Positions 47,632 to 59,856 of a stretch of 64,000 nucleotides of DNA are shown piece after piece. A program made the translations under genes and the position numbers. The stretch's first letter is position 1. The number at the start of each line of letters is the position of its first letter. The stretch covers positions 8,684,908 to 8,748,907 of the forward strand of contig CM119263.1 in NCBI GenBank assembly GCA_051294375.1, written 5' to 3'. This stretch comes from Paraspadella gotoi. Lineage: Eukaryota; Chaetognatha. Under the pieces are notes generated by a model. It ran no database searches. It saw only the letters and a program-made list of their open reading frames with translations, and was not told the origin of the DNA.

Positions 47632-49034
47632 TGAGTAGTTTATTGCGTTGTTGATTATAATTAACTGATCGATTGATCGAATTGTTAATTAATGAATTAA
47701 TTTATTGGCTTAAATTTTGATTAATTTTATGAAATTGGTACAACCAATTATTTTATTGCTCTATTTTTTAACATTCATTATTATTATCATTATTATAACA
47801 GATAATTACTTGATTGCAGATTAATAGTTGGATTGTTTGATTCGGGGATAAAATTAATAATGGATAAATTCATGGAATTGATTGGTTGATTGATTTAATT
47901 GATTGTTGTATAGATCGATCGCGATTGAACTCGCCTTGCTTGATTTCCACCGGCTCTTCGGTGACGATCCTCAAAGCGGCCGCCATTTTTTCCGGTTTCC
48001 CGTTGATCCAAACTCCTTCGTAGGTCATCCCGGACGCGTGGTTCAGCGTCCCTTGTCCGTTGAAGGAGTCGCCGCGGAACTGACCCTCGTAGACGCTTCC
48101 GTCCGGGTAAGTCAGCTCCCCGTGACCCTGTCGTTGACCCTTGATCCACTGACCCTCGTAGCGCTCGCCATTGGCGTAGACCTGAATAAATTTAACTTAC
48201 CTCGAATGATTTTTCTTCGCGAAGAAGTCGCATTTAAAACTGAAAGATTTGAAGATTGTGTCGGATTGCTTCGACTCCTCCATACAACCTGCATCCCCTC
48301 TCCGTGCTTCCGATTCTCGTGGAACTGCCCTTCGTACACGTCGCCCTCCTTCGTCTTCAACACTCCCGCCCCCTGGCGGCGATTACGCTGGAACCGCCCC
48401 TCGTAGTGGCCGCCGTCGCCGTAGGCCATAGAGCCGTGGCCATGAAGCTCGCCCTTGTCGAACTCGCCTGAAGGAGGTGTGGAAAGCGGGAGGTTTTTAT
48501 TTATATATTTATTTCCCTTCCATAAAAAAATAAAGTTTTAAAATACGGCGTCTTATTGTCCCCTCCTAAACCTTACTCCCTTCTTACCAGTGTACTTGTT
48601 ATCCGTTTCCGCCCAGAATCGAAACCCGTTTCCGTCGATTTCTCCGTCGACGAACTGACCCTCGTAGTATCCGCCGTCGCCCATCACCAACTTACCATGG
48701 CCGTGCTTTCGACCCTCCAGCCACTCGCCTACGGGAGGTTGGAGGGAAAATGGGAATTTGGGAGCCCCGAAGGTAAGGGAAGGTAGTAATAGAAAAGAGC
48801 AGTCAATGAAATATCAAGATGAAAGTACGAATGAGCATAGGAAAATTGATCGGGGATAGAAAGATGGATAGAGATGGCTCAAATAAACATCAATTTTATT
48901 ATTTACTGACCCTCATATCTGAAAAACTTGTTAGCGTATTGATAAACGCCGAATCCGTCTCTCAGTTGGTTTCGCACTTCACCGACGTAAGCATCCGCGA
49001 TCCCTGCCACTTCCTTGCCTATGTAGATGGCCAT
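44605..49034 (-). CDS. MORN-repeat protein (MORN1-like)
   Basis: Twelve exons on the minus strand: 49034-48911, 48728-48588, 48467-48289, 48181-47935, 47584-47315, 47196-47021, 46804-46590, 45964-45837, 45525-45443, 45174-45052, 44966-44919, 44802-44605 (643 aa, every phase closes). The first four exons carry about seven MORN repeats (YEGxFxxGxxxGxG pattern, for example YYEGQFVDGEIDGNGF, HYEGRF, VYEGQF, RYEGQW). A beta-rich segment follows (GELLVVDVECVDESGA), then Ala/Pro-rich disordered exons, then conserved-looking FDGLFLPKPP...YRPFMILDAEEA, GEYVLMVQ and DVTDPPFLGVTLAPAF blocks. MORN proteins often act at membranes or in cilia and flagella (radial spoke and related proteins). The best guess is a MORN1-type protein; its cell role is inferred. 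The fourth intron has a GC donor. GC-rich exons contrast with AT-rich introns. Confidence 0.88.
45705..45832. repeat. Degenerate CCTAA/CCTAATC repeat
   Basis: In an intron of the MORN gene: repeated CCTAATCC and CCTAACC units. Read on the minus strand they are GGATTAG/GGGTTAG, resembling degenerate telomere-like sequence. Confidence 0.6.
47597..47635. repeat. GATT microsatellite
   Basis: About eight GATT units inside the GC-AG intron of the MORN gene. Confidence 0.9.
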
Positions 49035-50214
49035 ATTTAGTGCTTTTATTGCAAATGAAGCAAAATATATTTGGGAGCACTGTCTGCATGACTGCCAGCG
49101 TCGGTAATGGGACGCCGTGGTCATGCCAACGTCGGGAGAACTTTTAGAAAACAAAAGGATAGAAGTAACCCGCTTGCCTCATGGGTGGCAGCACCAGTTT
49201 TCGGAATTCTCTTCCCGCACCTTCAAGAGAACAACGCTCTTAAGTGGATTAAAGAAATGAAACAGCAGTTCTTTATAAGATTTCTTATCCATTATTTGTC
49301 AGTCGGTCGTTTTACAGTACATCCTCTTTCGTTTAACGCTTTTATTTTTCAAACCAAAGGATTAATGCTTAAATCTCAGATAGTTAAATCCATAACGCTC
49401 AAAAGGTGACAACCTTTAATCTTTAACCATTAATCTTTCGCGGTATCATCGTTCCCATTTTTACGCGTTTGGTGTCGTCGGCACAGGCTCCGTAGAAGAC
49501 TCACCTGTAAGCAACTGCATGATCAACATCCCAGTCGGCCTCATCAAGTTTTTCACAGTTGTCGAGAACAATCACTGTCTCATCCCTTCGAAACCAGGAA
49601 TGTATCTCCACTGAAGTGACCTTCCACGTTTCCGTTGTTCAAATTATTTAAATGGGGTACTATCTGTCTTCCTCGCTGTCGTCGTCGTCGTCGTCGTCGT
49701 CGTTGGCGCAACTGCTGTTTCCAGTCTTTTATTTCGTTTCGTCTTAGTTGCCAGCACAGCCCCTTGCATGGGAACGCCGCCTATCTCTAGAATTTCCTCG
49801 ACTTGAGCAATGAGCGCCCTTCCTTCGTTGACTGCTTCATCGTTAAAGATACGAGGCCTCCCACAATCTTACGGCGTCGCCGTTTCTCTTTCTCTTTTCC
49901 GCCACAAGACGCCGCCTCCACTTCCGCTCCGCCACGCCTTCTTGGGAAGATGCCACTCCATGTCACACCTCTCCACCGTAATTCTAACGACACTCCAATG
50001 TCGTCACGCCTCTTAGCCGCCTCCGCCACCGCCGCAAGACGCCGCCCCAACGTCTCTCCGCCGCCACGCCCCCTCGGCGCTATAATCGCTTCCGGTCGCC
50101 GACGACGAAACGCATAAATTACTGTTGGCGCTTCGTTGCCGCGTCGAGATGGAGACGAGGATAGCGGATGACAAATGACCATCTCTCTCTCGCTCCATCC
50201 TTCAGCATATACGG

Positions 50215-50312
<98 letters not shown>

Positions 50313-51721
50313 CGTGTCTCAGAGTGCATGGCTTTTGTTTCTATTTTTAATGGTTTGCCTTCGGTTCTTAAAGGATTCAAAACCGACGCTTCCAAGAAAC
50401 GCGTTGTCATGACGACGACCGTGTTTATTATCGTTGCGGGAAAGATAAATTCGGATTACTGCGGTCTAAGACTAAGAGGTCGATTATATATAATATCCGG
50501 AAAATCGTTGCACATACGAAGGCTAACCGTTGAGCAATATTAAGTCGTTGCGGTAAAAGTTATGGTTTTAGCCAGAAAAATTCGATAAACAGCTGCTATT
50601 CCCACCTCCAAATTTACATCCGCAATAATAATACTTAGTCGTTTAAATACTTTATTTATTGATTTTTTAAATGATCATTCGTTGTCGACTTCCCCTTATC
50701 CCTCTAGAGTCTAGACCTTCCTCTCAGCTCACCCTCAGGAGCCACATCAGCCCCTTAATTCCCACAAATTGTGTTTACCCTTTTTAAGGATTCCGCCCGC
50801 CGCTTTGCCTGATATTTTTTGATGCATCGTAAGGAGTAAGTAGCTCTCTAACCTATGTAATACGTCTGTATTAAAATTGTATTTAAACCTTAAATCTTTC
50901 AGAGTCGTTCACGAAATTAAAGGAATGTGCTTAAAACTTCCTTCACACTGAATAGTATTCGAGCATATTTATTAATATAATATTTATATAATACTATTAT
51001 AAGGAAGAAGTAAAAGCGACGCATTGCATTCTTTTCTTTCAAAGTCTCTCATTTTTCGAGCCTCTTATTCTCATCAATCATGGGTTTTCTCTCCAGCGGT
51101 TCTGCTTACGTGCGGAAATTTTTTTTTCTCATACGGTCGGAAAATTAAATTGATTTTGCGTTTATTATTGAATGAAAATAAACATAAATATGCCGAGGAA
51201 AAATCTCACCCTATTTTCAGAGACAAGACCGGATTTTCTGATCGGTAAACGCTTTTAACGATTATCTAAAAATCAATCTTGATGTACTCTTATGTCATGT
51301 AACCACGACTCGATTATCCTATCGGTAATTTAACAATGAATGACACGAAACAATTAATAATGAAGAAACCTACTAATTTGTTTTTTTCGTTTTCCTTTAC
51401 TCAAGGACTAAAAACAACAAATTTATTTATTCTCATCTTATCTCAAAGTTTACCGATTATTCTCCACGCCCCCTGGACTCCCCTCACGAAAACAAAACAA
51501 AAGGGAAGAAGAGTTTAAACAATTAAGAGCTGAGATGCAAACACATTCGTTCGATTGAAACGCAAACAACGCACCGGGATAATGGAAGCCGAGGTCCGAA
51601 ATTTTTTGGGGAGACACAAAAATAAATTGCAACCCGTCAATCTTCGAATGCGATAAAATTCAATGATGACAAATATATCTCAACTGTCAACGAATGTCAC
51701 ATCTGAAACTCGAGGATCTCC
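49035..51721. other. Intergenic, no gene supported
   Basis: Includes a CGT microsatellite (49678-49702), a GC-rich patch (49860-50120) whose frames are Arg/Pro/Ala-rich on both strands without domains, and a CT microsatellite (50216-50310). The remainder to 51721 is AT-rich. Confidence 0.55.
50216..50310. repeat. CT microsatellite
   Basis: About 47 uninterrupted CT units. Confidence 0.97.
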
Positions 51722-53252
51722 TCATCCGAAAAAAGTCATGTTATCGAAAACGATATCAGCGACTCTCACGTCGCCATAACGAAGCTCGGCCACTTTTCTC
51801 AAGGCCGCTTCGAATCTCGCCGCCGCCCGAGGATTGACGCGTTCCGAGTTGGAAGCGGTCACGCCCACTCCGTCGCGCCTCTCCTTGGACGACGCCGGCG
51901 GCCCCAAGAGGACGTTCTTGATCTCGAAGACCCACTTCTCCAAAATGCCGCGAGTTGACGCTTCGATCTCCAGCATCGCCGAAGCTTCGTCGAGGCAGTC
52001 GTCGAAACGATCGAGAGAGAAGAGAGCTTGGACCTGAGATGGAAGACGAGAGGAGATGGAGGAGATGAGGAGATGAGGGGGAAAAGTAAAGGAAGGAGGG
52101 GGAGGAGGAAGAGTAGGGGATTTATGAAAAGGTTCATGAAGACTGAGGAAAGGAAGGATTTACTCATGAGTCACTGAACCCCCCATCGGCGTGAACGTGG
52201 ACAATGCGTATAGAATTTAAAATAGAACAAGATTTAAAAAAATATAGTGGGAAAGGCGAATGAAAGAGAATTAAAACATACGTATTCACTAATTTTTAAC
52301 GAGAATTAAATGAACATAAAAAACGACGACGGTTTTCCATGGGAAAAATCTGGGATAAAGCAAGCTAGGAGCTAACGAAAATAGTTACTATTATTTTGTG
52401 GTGGGGAAAAGAAAAGTCATTCGAAAATGGTATGTTGTGGCGCTATAACAACACCGCCTAACCTCCGACATTATTCAACCAATCCCAGTGGCTAAGCGGG
52501 GAACGCACAATCCCTATCCACTTCCCACTGCGTTGGCAAAGCGAGACGGCGATATGATAACCGTGTAACTACTCAGGGTCCGAAACTCCTAGCGTCAATA
52601 GGTGAGATCGCCTTCCCAGCTGTTGCTAAAAGTAATAAGTATTAAAAAATAGAGTTGAGATGAAACGGGTTCCCGTTGCTACCGAAACCCTTTCTTGACT
52701 CCAATCCCTTCACAATCAAACGCACCTTCAAAAACCTCAAGTTGGACTCGACAAAGTCGCCGGCGACGATTCCTCCGAACTCTTCAAGAGTCGCGTCGAC
52801 GGCGTCGACGATCATCTCCAACACTGAGACTCGATCTGCGGACGGAGGATGGCGGAGACAGGCTTTGTACTGGAGGTCCAGCTCGTTGAGGATGGCTTTG
52901 AGTGAAGGGAAGGAAAAATGGAGAATGGGAAATGAGATAGAGGAGATTTAAAAGAAAAGTATATTGAATGGTGTATTTAATTTTTGACTTTAAAAGAAAA
53001 GTAAATTGAATGGTGTATTTAATTTTTGACTTTAAAAGAAAAGTAAATTGAATGGTGTGTTTAATTTTTTACTGTACAGTTGCTGTTTGTTTGTTCTTTA
53101 TGTTCTCTCTTTGTATATTTATTTTGAGGATTTATTTGAAATCGTTTGTAAACTGAAGATTTTTTATTTTTCCTCATTTTCGTTTTTATTAGTTTCTGTT
53201 CCATATTTTCAACATCATCATCATCAACATCATCATCATCGTCGTCGTCGTT

Positions 53253-53291
<39 letters not shown>

Positions 53292-56200
53292 TTCGACGTC
53301 TTGTTTGTCAAGGGGTAAGTTTGCGAGTGACTCCGCTGACGAGTTGTGCAGAGAGTGAAAAGTTTATGGTGTCTTCCGGCCTAAGCCATGGGTCGGGTTA
53401 AGTGAGGTCGGGTTAAGTGAGGTCGGGTTAAGTGAGGTCGGTCGAGTTCATTGTGCTTAAAAAGATTCGTCGCTTCCGTCGTCGTCGTCGTCGTCGTCGT
53501 CGTAAAACTCCACGGAGACAGAGAAAACAAAAGACAAAGTTATATCGTCCACGACTTTATAACTTTTTAAAAGGCCATGTCCTTACGATTTGTACGTTAG
53601 ATTCAATCCTCAAACAACAAATAACAAAAACTATTAAAAAAAATTGACTAAGAATCGAGTCCGATTTGAAATTACAAAAAAAAAAATTAAAAAAAAAAAT
53701 CATCGGAAATCTGAAGTGGTTGTTGAATCTGATGTCGATTTTTATCGGAAAAGAGGAATATTAATGGTTTCACGCGGGAGGAAGGGAGGGAGGAAAGGAG
53801 GAAGGGAAAGGGGGGGAGGGTGAGAGGGGAATAAGGGGAGAGGGGAATAAGGGGATAAGGGGAGGGGAGAATTAGAGAGGGGATGGCGATGACGAAACAA
53901 GAGGAAGGGGAGAAAGAGAAAATAGGGTGAAAAAAAAACATGGGAGAATGATAAAGAAAAGATAAAAAAGGAAACAGCGATTAACGATAATTAGAAAGCG
54001 AATGAAAACAAAAAGAAAACAAAAAGAAAAAAAAACAGGTTTAGGAAAGCTAAGAAAAGGAAACATTTCAGGATATTTTTAAAGTAAGAAGATCACCAGT
54101 CAGTAAGGATTAGTGCCAAATAGAAAGAAGCGAAAAAGTCAGAAAAAAAAGAAGAAAATGCTAGTGAAGAGAATTGAAAAGAAGTCTTGAGCTCAAGTCT
54201 TTCAGAAATGCGGGATATGATGAAAGAAAAGATGGAGAGAAAGAAGCAGAGGATGAGGAGGAGAAGAGAGAGAGAAAAAAAGAGGAGATAATATCGACAT
54301 CCTGGAAACTAAGTATTGACGCTTAAAAAGAACAACAAAAGTGACTTTGACCTTAAAACAACATCCACCGAAAAGAAACTTCTATAAACGCATTAGACAG
54401 AAACAAAAAGAAAACACATGACAATTATTAGGTAAGTTAACATTAGCATGAAACTTACTCACCTTCTACCATCTCAATCTCGTCTCGTTTCCTCCACACC
54501 TCACCAACCATCGGGATGTTGTAATCCCCCAGAAAGGCCTCTCGCTCCACCATCGATTCCGGTTGTCTGTAGCAGATGGTCAGCTCCTCTCCCCGCTCCA
54601 CTCGACCACTCGTCCTCATGGTCATCACGCTCCCCTCGGTGCTCCAGACGACGTTCGGGGTGAAGGAGTGGTTGAAGAGAGCGGCCATGGGCCAGAGGCC
54701 AGAAATGTCGGTGTCTAGAGGAGGGCGGGAAGCGTGACTATGGTACATTGCCAAATGCAATAACTGATATCTGCTCAATCTGCTGTAGTTTTAAAATGTA
54801 AGAAGTAACAACTTCCGTTGCCTATGTCGAGGTTCCCTTATCATAGTAATAAATATGTTAAAAGAATATATAAAAGATAACCTCCCATGCGGGGAATCGA
54901 ACCCCGGCCGTGACGGTGAAAGCGACAAATCCTAACCACTAGACCACATGGGACGCCACTCTTTATTATCGCCTTGAGCCCAACGCGACGACAAGATGAG
55001 TTCATCTTCAAAATATCGACAAATTGGAAACTTACTTTCTTTCGGCTTATCTCGCTCCTCCTCCTCCTCCTCCTCCTTTTTCTCCTCCCTCCCTCTCGTC
55101 CTCGGTTCTCGATGCAGCAGATTGAAGAGGGCGGGATTTGCGGCGAAAGAATTGGCGGCGATGACGAGCGCCGCTTTCCGCTCCGTCGGCCAGCGGAGTC
55201 GCGGTTGTCGGCAGACGTCGAATGATGACAACAACCTCGTCGTGATTTCCTCGTCGACGTCGACCTCCAAGATTCCGGGCAGAAGCGGAGGATCGGATCC
55301 GTCGATGACGAAAACGTCCGGCGTCGGTCGGGCTTCAGTGTCCGCTGAAGGGCCGATTAACGTTTGACTATAAATTTTTAAATACAAAGTTTTAAAGCTG
55401 AAACGTAATGATATCTTGACTCCGCTTTAGTAAGCTGACAGAAGAAGGCCGCGCCAGCGTAATATAAACGGACCACGCAGGTTGATTAATAAATGTTCAA
55501 AGTTAATTAGAATGACGTTTCCTCAAGGACTTCAATTCAAAGCGACGTCGATGAATATTCATTTTCCCATAGAAAAAGGTTTAGCCTTTTAGGCCCAAAC
55601 CGAGTTGCCAACAACGTCAAACCACGTCAACATCGGATAACGTCAAAAACATCGTATACCATCGGCCAACGTCCTTCACCTTCGTCAAGTTTTTCGTCGA
55701 CGTTATCCGTCCCCACCGACAACGCCTCAACTCGCGGCGCCCATTCCGCGGCTTCGCTCGTTTCCATGGCGACCCTCGCCCGGCGCCCTCTGTCCACGGC
55801 GCCGAGAAAGGTCATCAGCGGAGCCCCGACGTGGAGGAGCACGCCGGCGTCGAGGGCTTGAGTGGCGACGACGCCGAATCCTTTGAGGGGGAGATGGGCG
55901 ACGCCGAGTGGGCCGTAGTACTCGGCCGCGTCCCAGCGGGCTGCGGTGTGATCGGTGGTGGTCGGGGTGGAGGATGTGGTTGATGCGGTGGTGGTTGTGG
56001 TGGAGGATGTGTTTGTTGTGGTGGTAGTTGTGGTGGTGGATGTGGTTGATGCGGTGGTGGTTGTGGTGGCTTTTGTGGAAGGGTAGGAGTGGACGGAGGA
56101 GAGAACGTAAGGGATCCAATCAAAGTCGCCTAATTGAGAAAAAGAAACAAAAATCAAAACAGATTATATCCTTCTGACTTTTTAAATAAATAGATGAAAA

Positions 56201-56584
56201 ATAGTAAATGGATAATAAATACATAAATGAATAATTAAACCAAAATTACAGAGTAATTTTACAGAATCGTTAAATAATAACTTACAGTTAAATACGAAAA
56301 TGACGATAAATGCCCACCACTTTAGTCCTTACCATTTCTATTTTACAATTTTTATACAATTTAATTCTATCTTCCGAGTATCGACCTGACTTTAACTCGC
56401 CACCCGGTAATAAACCCCGCCTCACCCTGTGTCTCCCTCCAATACTTCTCCAGCTTCTCCTTCTGCTTCGCCTCGAGCATCGGCGCCAACTGCGCCGCCG
56501 CGTCCGCGGCCGCTTCCGGCTGTCGCGCGAAGATGAGGGCGCGGAGGAGGAGAAAGGCGGCGTGGGAGGCGCAGCAGCAGGGCG
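51722..56584 (-). CDS. SET-domain protein of SMYD type with helical C-terminal domain
   Basis: Exons on the minus strand: about 56584-56426 (start uncertain), 56129-55680, 55344-55036, 54714-54505, 52895-52726, 52033-51722; all later phases close (about 536 aa, 5' end incomplete). Order: a helical segment (AFLLLRALIFARQPEAA), a Thr-run insertion, the SET N-part (GVAHLPLKGFGVVATQAL), a middle part (AALVIAANSFAANPALF), a Glu run, then the SET core (GLWPMAALFNHSFTPNV and ELTICYRQP). A TPR-like C-terminal domain follows (ILNELDLQYKACL, ALFSLDRFDDCLDEA, LEIEASTRGILEKW). SMYD enzymes methylate lysines of histones and other proteins. Here no MYND cysteine cluster is seen, the usual NHSC is NHSF, and no post-SET cysteines follow, so activity is doubtful. 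A tRNA gene lies in the intron after the Glu-rich exon. Confidence 0.82.
52437..52630 (+). mobile_element. SINE-like dispersed repeat, copy 2
   Basis: Shares ordered blocks with the reverse complement of 21484-21660. It begins with a tRNA-like A box (AGTGGCTAAGCGGGGAACGC) and includes GCGTTGGCAAAGCGAGAC and GGTGAGATCGCCTTCCC. It lies within an intron of the SET-domain gene, antisense to it. Confidence 0.72.
52949..53070. repeat. Tandem repeat of about 43 bp, three copies
   Basis: Unit built on AAAGAAAAGTAAATTGAATG followed by GTGTATTTAATTTTTGACTTT, in the large intron of the SET gene. Confidence 0.92.
53219..53290. repeat. ATC/CGT microsatellite
   Basis: ATC units passing into CGT units, in the large SET-gene intron. 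A second CGT block lies at 53478-53503. Confidence 0.93.
53391..53441. repeat. 16-bp tandem repeat
   Basis: Three and a part copies of GGTCGGGTTAAGTGAG in the large SET-gene intron. Confidence 0.93.
54883..54953 (-). tRNA. tRNA-Glu (TTC)
   Basis: 71-nt cloverleaf on the minus strand. Acceptor stem TCCCATG/CATGGGA is fully paired. The D-arm and A box are TGGTCTAGTGG, the anticodon loop CTTTCAC gives anticodon TTC, and the T-arm CGGGG-TTCGATT-CCCCG contains the B box GGTTCGATTCC. The anticodon stem TGTCG/CGTCA has one T-T mismatch. A TTTT terminator follows about 8 bp downstream. It sits in an intron of the SET-domain gene, same strand. Confidence 0.93.
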
Positions 56585-56599
56585 CTGGCGGAGAGGGTG

Positions 56600-58044
56600 C
56601 GGCGGAAGGGACGGGAGGGGACGGTGCTTGGGAATCCGGGGCGATTGCAGAAAGCGATAAAGGTGGCGTGACCAGAAGGGGATGCGAGGAAATGAAGAGC
56701 GTCGCCAATTTCGCAAAGCTGACGATAGGGGGAAATCGGATTAATGGATTATCGGAAAACAATGGACGTTTGGACGAATGAGAACAAACAAAAATTTATA
56801 GAGATTAATCGTCGGATATGTTTTAAGTGTTAAAAATAAAAGACTGGAAGGATGATGCTGAACACGGTAGAAAAAGATAAGTCATCAAGAGGGCCTTTCG
56901 TCAACTGGGTGAAAAAAATTAATAAAATCGGCCGGTGACCAAGGAGACACTTGGCGCTCGGCAGCCGCTTTTACAAACACACGGATAACAATAACAAATT
57001 AATTTGAAAAAAAAAAAAAAACTCGAAGTTTGTTCGGTGAGCAGCAGAGTTTTTTGGTCTCCGGGAAATGAATTCTTTTTATTTATTGGTGAATAAATGT
57101 GACACTTTCAGTTACAATGTACCATTGAAAGCTTTTTTTTGATAAACGTAAAGGCGACAACGCAAAACTCCAATGACGCAGCGTCACAACGCCATCGCAT
57201 AACAAACTGGCCACCACGCCACAATGCCTTCACGCCTCCACGCTACTCACCAGACGTGACGCATAGGATGGAAACGAGAGCGTCGCTTCCAACTCTCAAC
57301 TCGATTTCGGAAACGCTTAATTCTATTTGGCGCGCGCCACGTCCGCCAACGCCACCGGAAAGCGTGTGGGCGTGGATCGGCGTCGTGGATGCGCGTACGA
57401 AAGCGAACGTTAAAAAACATCCCTAGACAATGTGAGCTTAATTAAATATCCGAATGATCGTTAATCGATTAACTTGCGTAAAATAAAATAACCTAAGGGC
57501 GGAAAGTATTTTAACCGTTGATTGTAAACAACCTCATCGTCTGATTTGCATTGTTTTTTTTTCGCCTTTCGGTTCCGTCATCGACGACCATATATTTTAT
57601 TGGTTATCCTGTATTTGATCCGTCGGTCCGTTGATCCCGTCTCCATCAGGAATCTCGCTGATTTTGCAAACTTGTCGACGTCGGTTGCCGATTCAGCAAT
57701 TATTTTTTTTCTCGGCCTCTAAAGGTGAGTGAAGTGTAAACCCGATCGAACTTCCCGATTTCCTCTCCTCATTTTTTTGTTTTCTCTAGCGTCGTCGTCA
57801 ATTGTGGTCGGTCTGTCGCTTTCGCTTTTATTTCCCGATTTTTTCACGACTGCAAATCACTTTCTCAAATGTGTTGCATTTTTAAAAAGTAAACTGAACA
57901 TTACAATAAATCATTGATCAGTGATGAGTTCTTCTTAATCTCTAAAATATTTGTTTATTATTCAAAGTGTGTAAATTTTCGTTTTGAATTCGTTCAAATT
58001 TTACCGACGATCGTCTCTGCCATTCGTCAGCAATAAAATTAGTA
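56600..58044. other. Intergenic between SET gene and XKR cluster
   Basis: May hold an unrecognised 5' exon of the SET gene near 56,600-56,770. A plus-strand frame at 57139-57426 has no domain and no splice partner. The region 57,540-58,040 directly upstream of the first XKR start probably holds its promoter and 5' UTR, but no core motif is convincing. Confidence 0.5.
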
Positions 58045-59624
58045 ATGGAAAAATCGCCGCCACCTTGCCGTAGCATTTGGAGGAGAAAAAGGTGAGAATA
58101 TACCAATATCGATTCTAGTCTAAATAAATTACATCGTTATTAATATATTATTCGGTCGCTGCAGCCGAACGCAACCACGAAATTAAATAATTTTCAAATG
58201 GTTTCTCTCCTTTCATTACCCCTCGGCCCAGAATCTCCCCATTTTCTTTTTTCCTCCTGTTCTTCTCATCGAGCTTATATACCTGGGACGTCGTGTCCGA
58301 CATGCTTCAAGCCCGATCCTACGCCGCGGCCGGGCAGACCTGGTGGTCGCGATTGACCATCGCCTTCGTGTTTCTGCCGGCGATCCCGGTGGCGCTGTTA
58401 TCTCTCTATTCGATCTGGGCTTCCGACGCTTACCCTTCGAAGCGGTGGCGAATTTTGGGAACGATCGCGTCGGCGACTTTGTTGGGTCCAGTTTTCGTTA
58501 ACTGCGCCTCGGTCGCGTTGGAGGAGGCGGAAGAGGACGAAGACGATAACGTCGGCCATCGTAGAAACTCTTCCGCAAACCTACATTCAACATCGCTCGC
58601 TCCAAACGACCACCCTTCTCCCTCCCAAAGCATCGCGTCAAAATCTTGCCAAAACTTTCGAGACGTCGTCGTTAAATTTTATCCGGTTTGTACGAGAACC
58701 TGGTATTCGCGCCCGCGAGACACAGCCTTGCTACTCATCTTCTTCGAGGTCTGCTACGAATCCCTGCCGCAAACTCTGCTGCAGATCTACATCGTGATGA
58801 CCACCAACGTGATCGTTGGCCAACAGGTGGTCACCGTCGCGACGAGCATCTTCGCCGGATTCTTCAACTGCGTCTGGTACAAAATCTTCTTTTACCGAAA
58901 ACTTTTCGGTTTCATGACGAACGAACGGTTGGAGAAGAACATTTTTCTAAAGAGGTTGGGCGACGCCTTGGGCCTCGCCCTTGCCTTAAACGGACCTTTT
59001 TTCTTCCTGGTCTCGGCCAATCTCGTCGCTACGCTACCCTTCGTCGGTCAGTCCGCGCTAATGTTCGTTCTCTGCATGGTCTTCTACAGTCTCTGTCTAG
59101 CATCCAACGCGGTCAAGTATTACCTGGGCCATTTGTTTTCCAAAGGCGAGGTTTTTGTTTTTAAAGTGGTGCCGATGCTGCCGCTGGTGTTTCTCGTAGT
59201 TTTGTTCTTCATGGCGGCGCCCATTTACTTATTGGGCATGATAGCGACTGCGTCCACGTTTTCGGAAAGGGGTGTGGTCAACATTATAGGGAGCATCTGG
59301 ATGGGAAAGGATCAACCCCTGCTCAACTTGACTACCGACTGCTCGTTGCTGTCGCGAGGCGGAACGTTTTACAACAATTTCACTTTGTGGGTCTCTTCTT
59401 CGGGATGGTCCGAGAATCTGAGAGAGTTTTGGGAGGCAGATTTGGTTTGCTTGACCGAAGCTTATCCCTTAATATCAACGATTTTCCGAGTAAATGCGTT
59501 AGTTATGGCAATAGAGACTTTGATAACTGTTTTATGCATGACGGTTCACGACGCGGCTAAGTTTCGCCGAGACTCTAACTCGATCTGCTACAAAATAAAA
59601 TCTCTCAGCCTCAAGAAGTTATGA
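58045..59624 (+). CDS. XK-related protein 1 (putative phospholipid scramblase family)
   Basis: Two exons, 58045-58091 and 58232-59624 (464 aa, phase 2). A short basic N-terminus (MEKSPPPCRSIWRRK) leads into TM1 (PFSFFLLFFSSSLYTWDVVSDML). The XK-family signature WDxxSDxLQARSY follows, then several hydrophobic segments, and EVCYESLPQTLLQIYI at about residues 188-203. The loop at about 112-150 is acidic then Ser-rich (EEAEEDEDD). Late segments include LLSRGGTFYNNFTLW, shared by all three paralogues. XK-related proteins (Xkr8, Xkr4, nematode CED-8) act in plasma-membrane lipid scrambling; function here is inferred. It is GC-richer than its two neighbours. An AATAAA follows about 60 bp after the stop. 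Confidence 0.9.
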
Positions 59625-59856
59625 TCTTGAAACACAGATAAAAACCGGTGGGTTTCATTTTAAAAATAGGAAAAACGTTATGAAATAAATTTAAAAAAAT
59701 AGAATAATTGACAATTTTAAAGATTTGTCTGTCAATTTCTTAAATTGAAATTAAATATAAATTTACAAACTTTTTATAGGTTTATCTTTAATTTAATATA
59801 CGTACGTTGATTTTCATTTGAAAAGTTTTTTTTAATTTAGAATACAGGAAATAATT

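Noticed and set aside
49787-50410. Long minus-strand frame with Arg-Glu run and Arg/Ala-rich tail
   Set aside because: Built on a CT microsatellite and a GC-rich patch; all frames there are open and no domain or splice site supports it.
57139-57426. 95-codon plus-strand ORF upstream of the XKR cluster
   Set aside because: No domain, no splice partner, composition like surrounding non-coding DNA.
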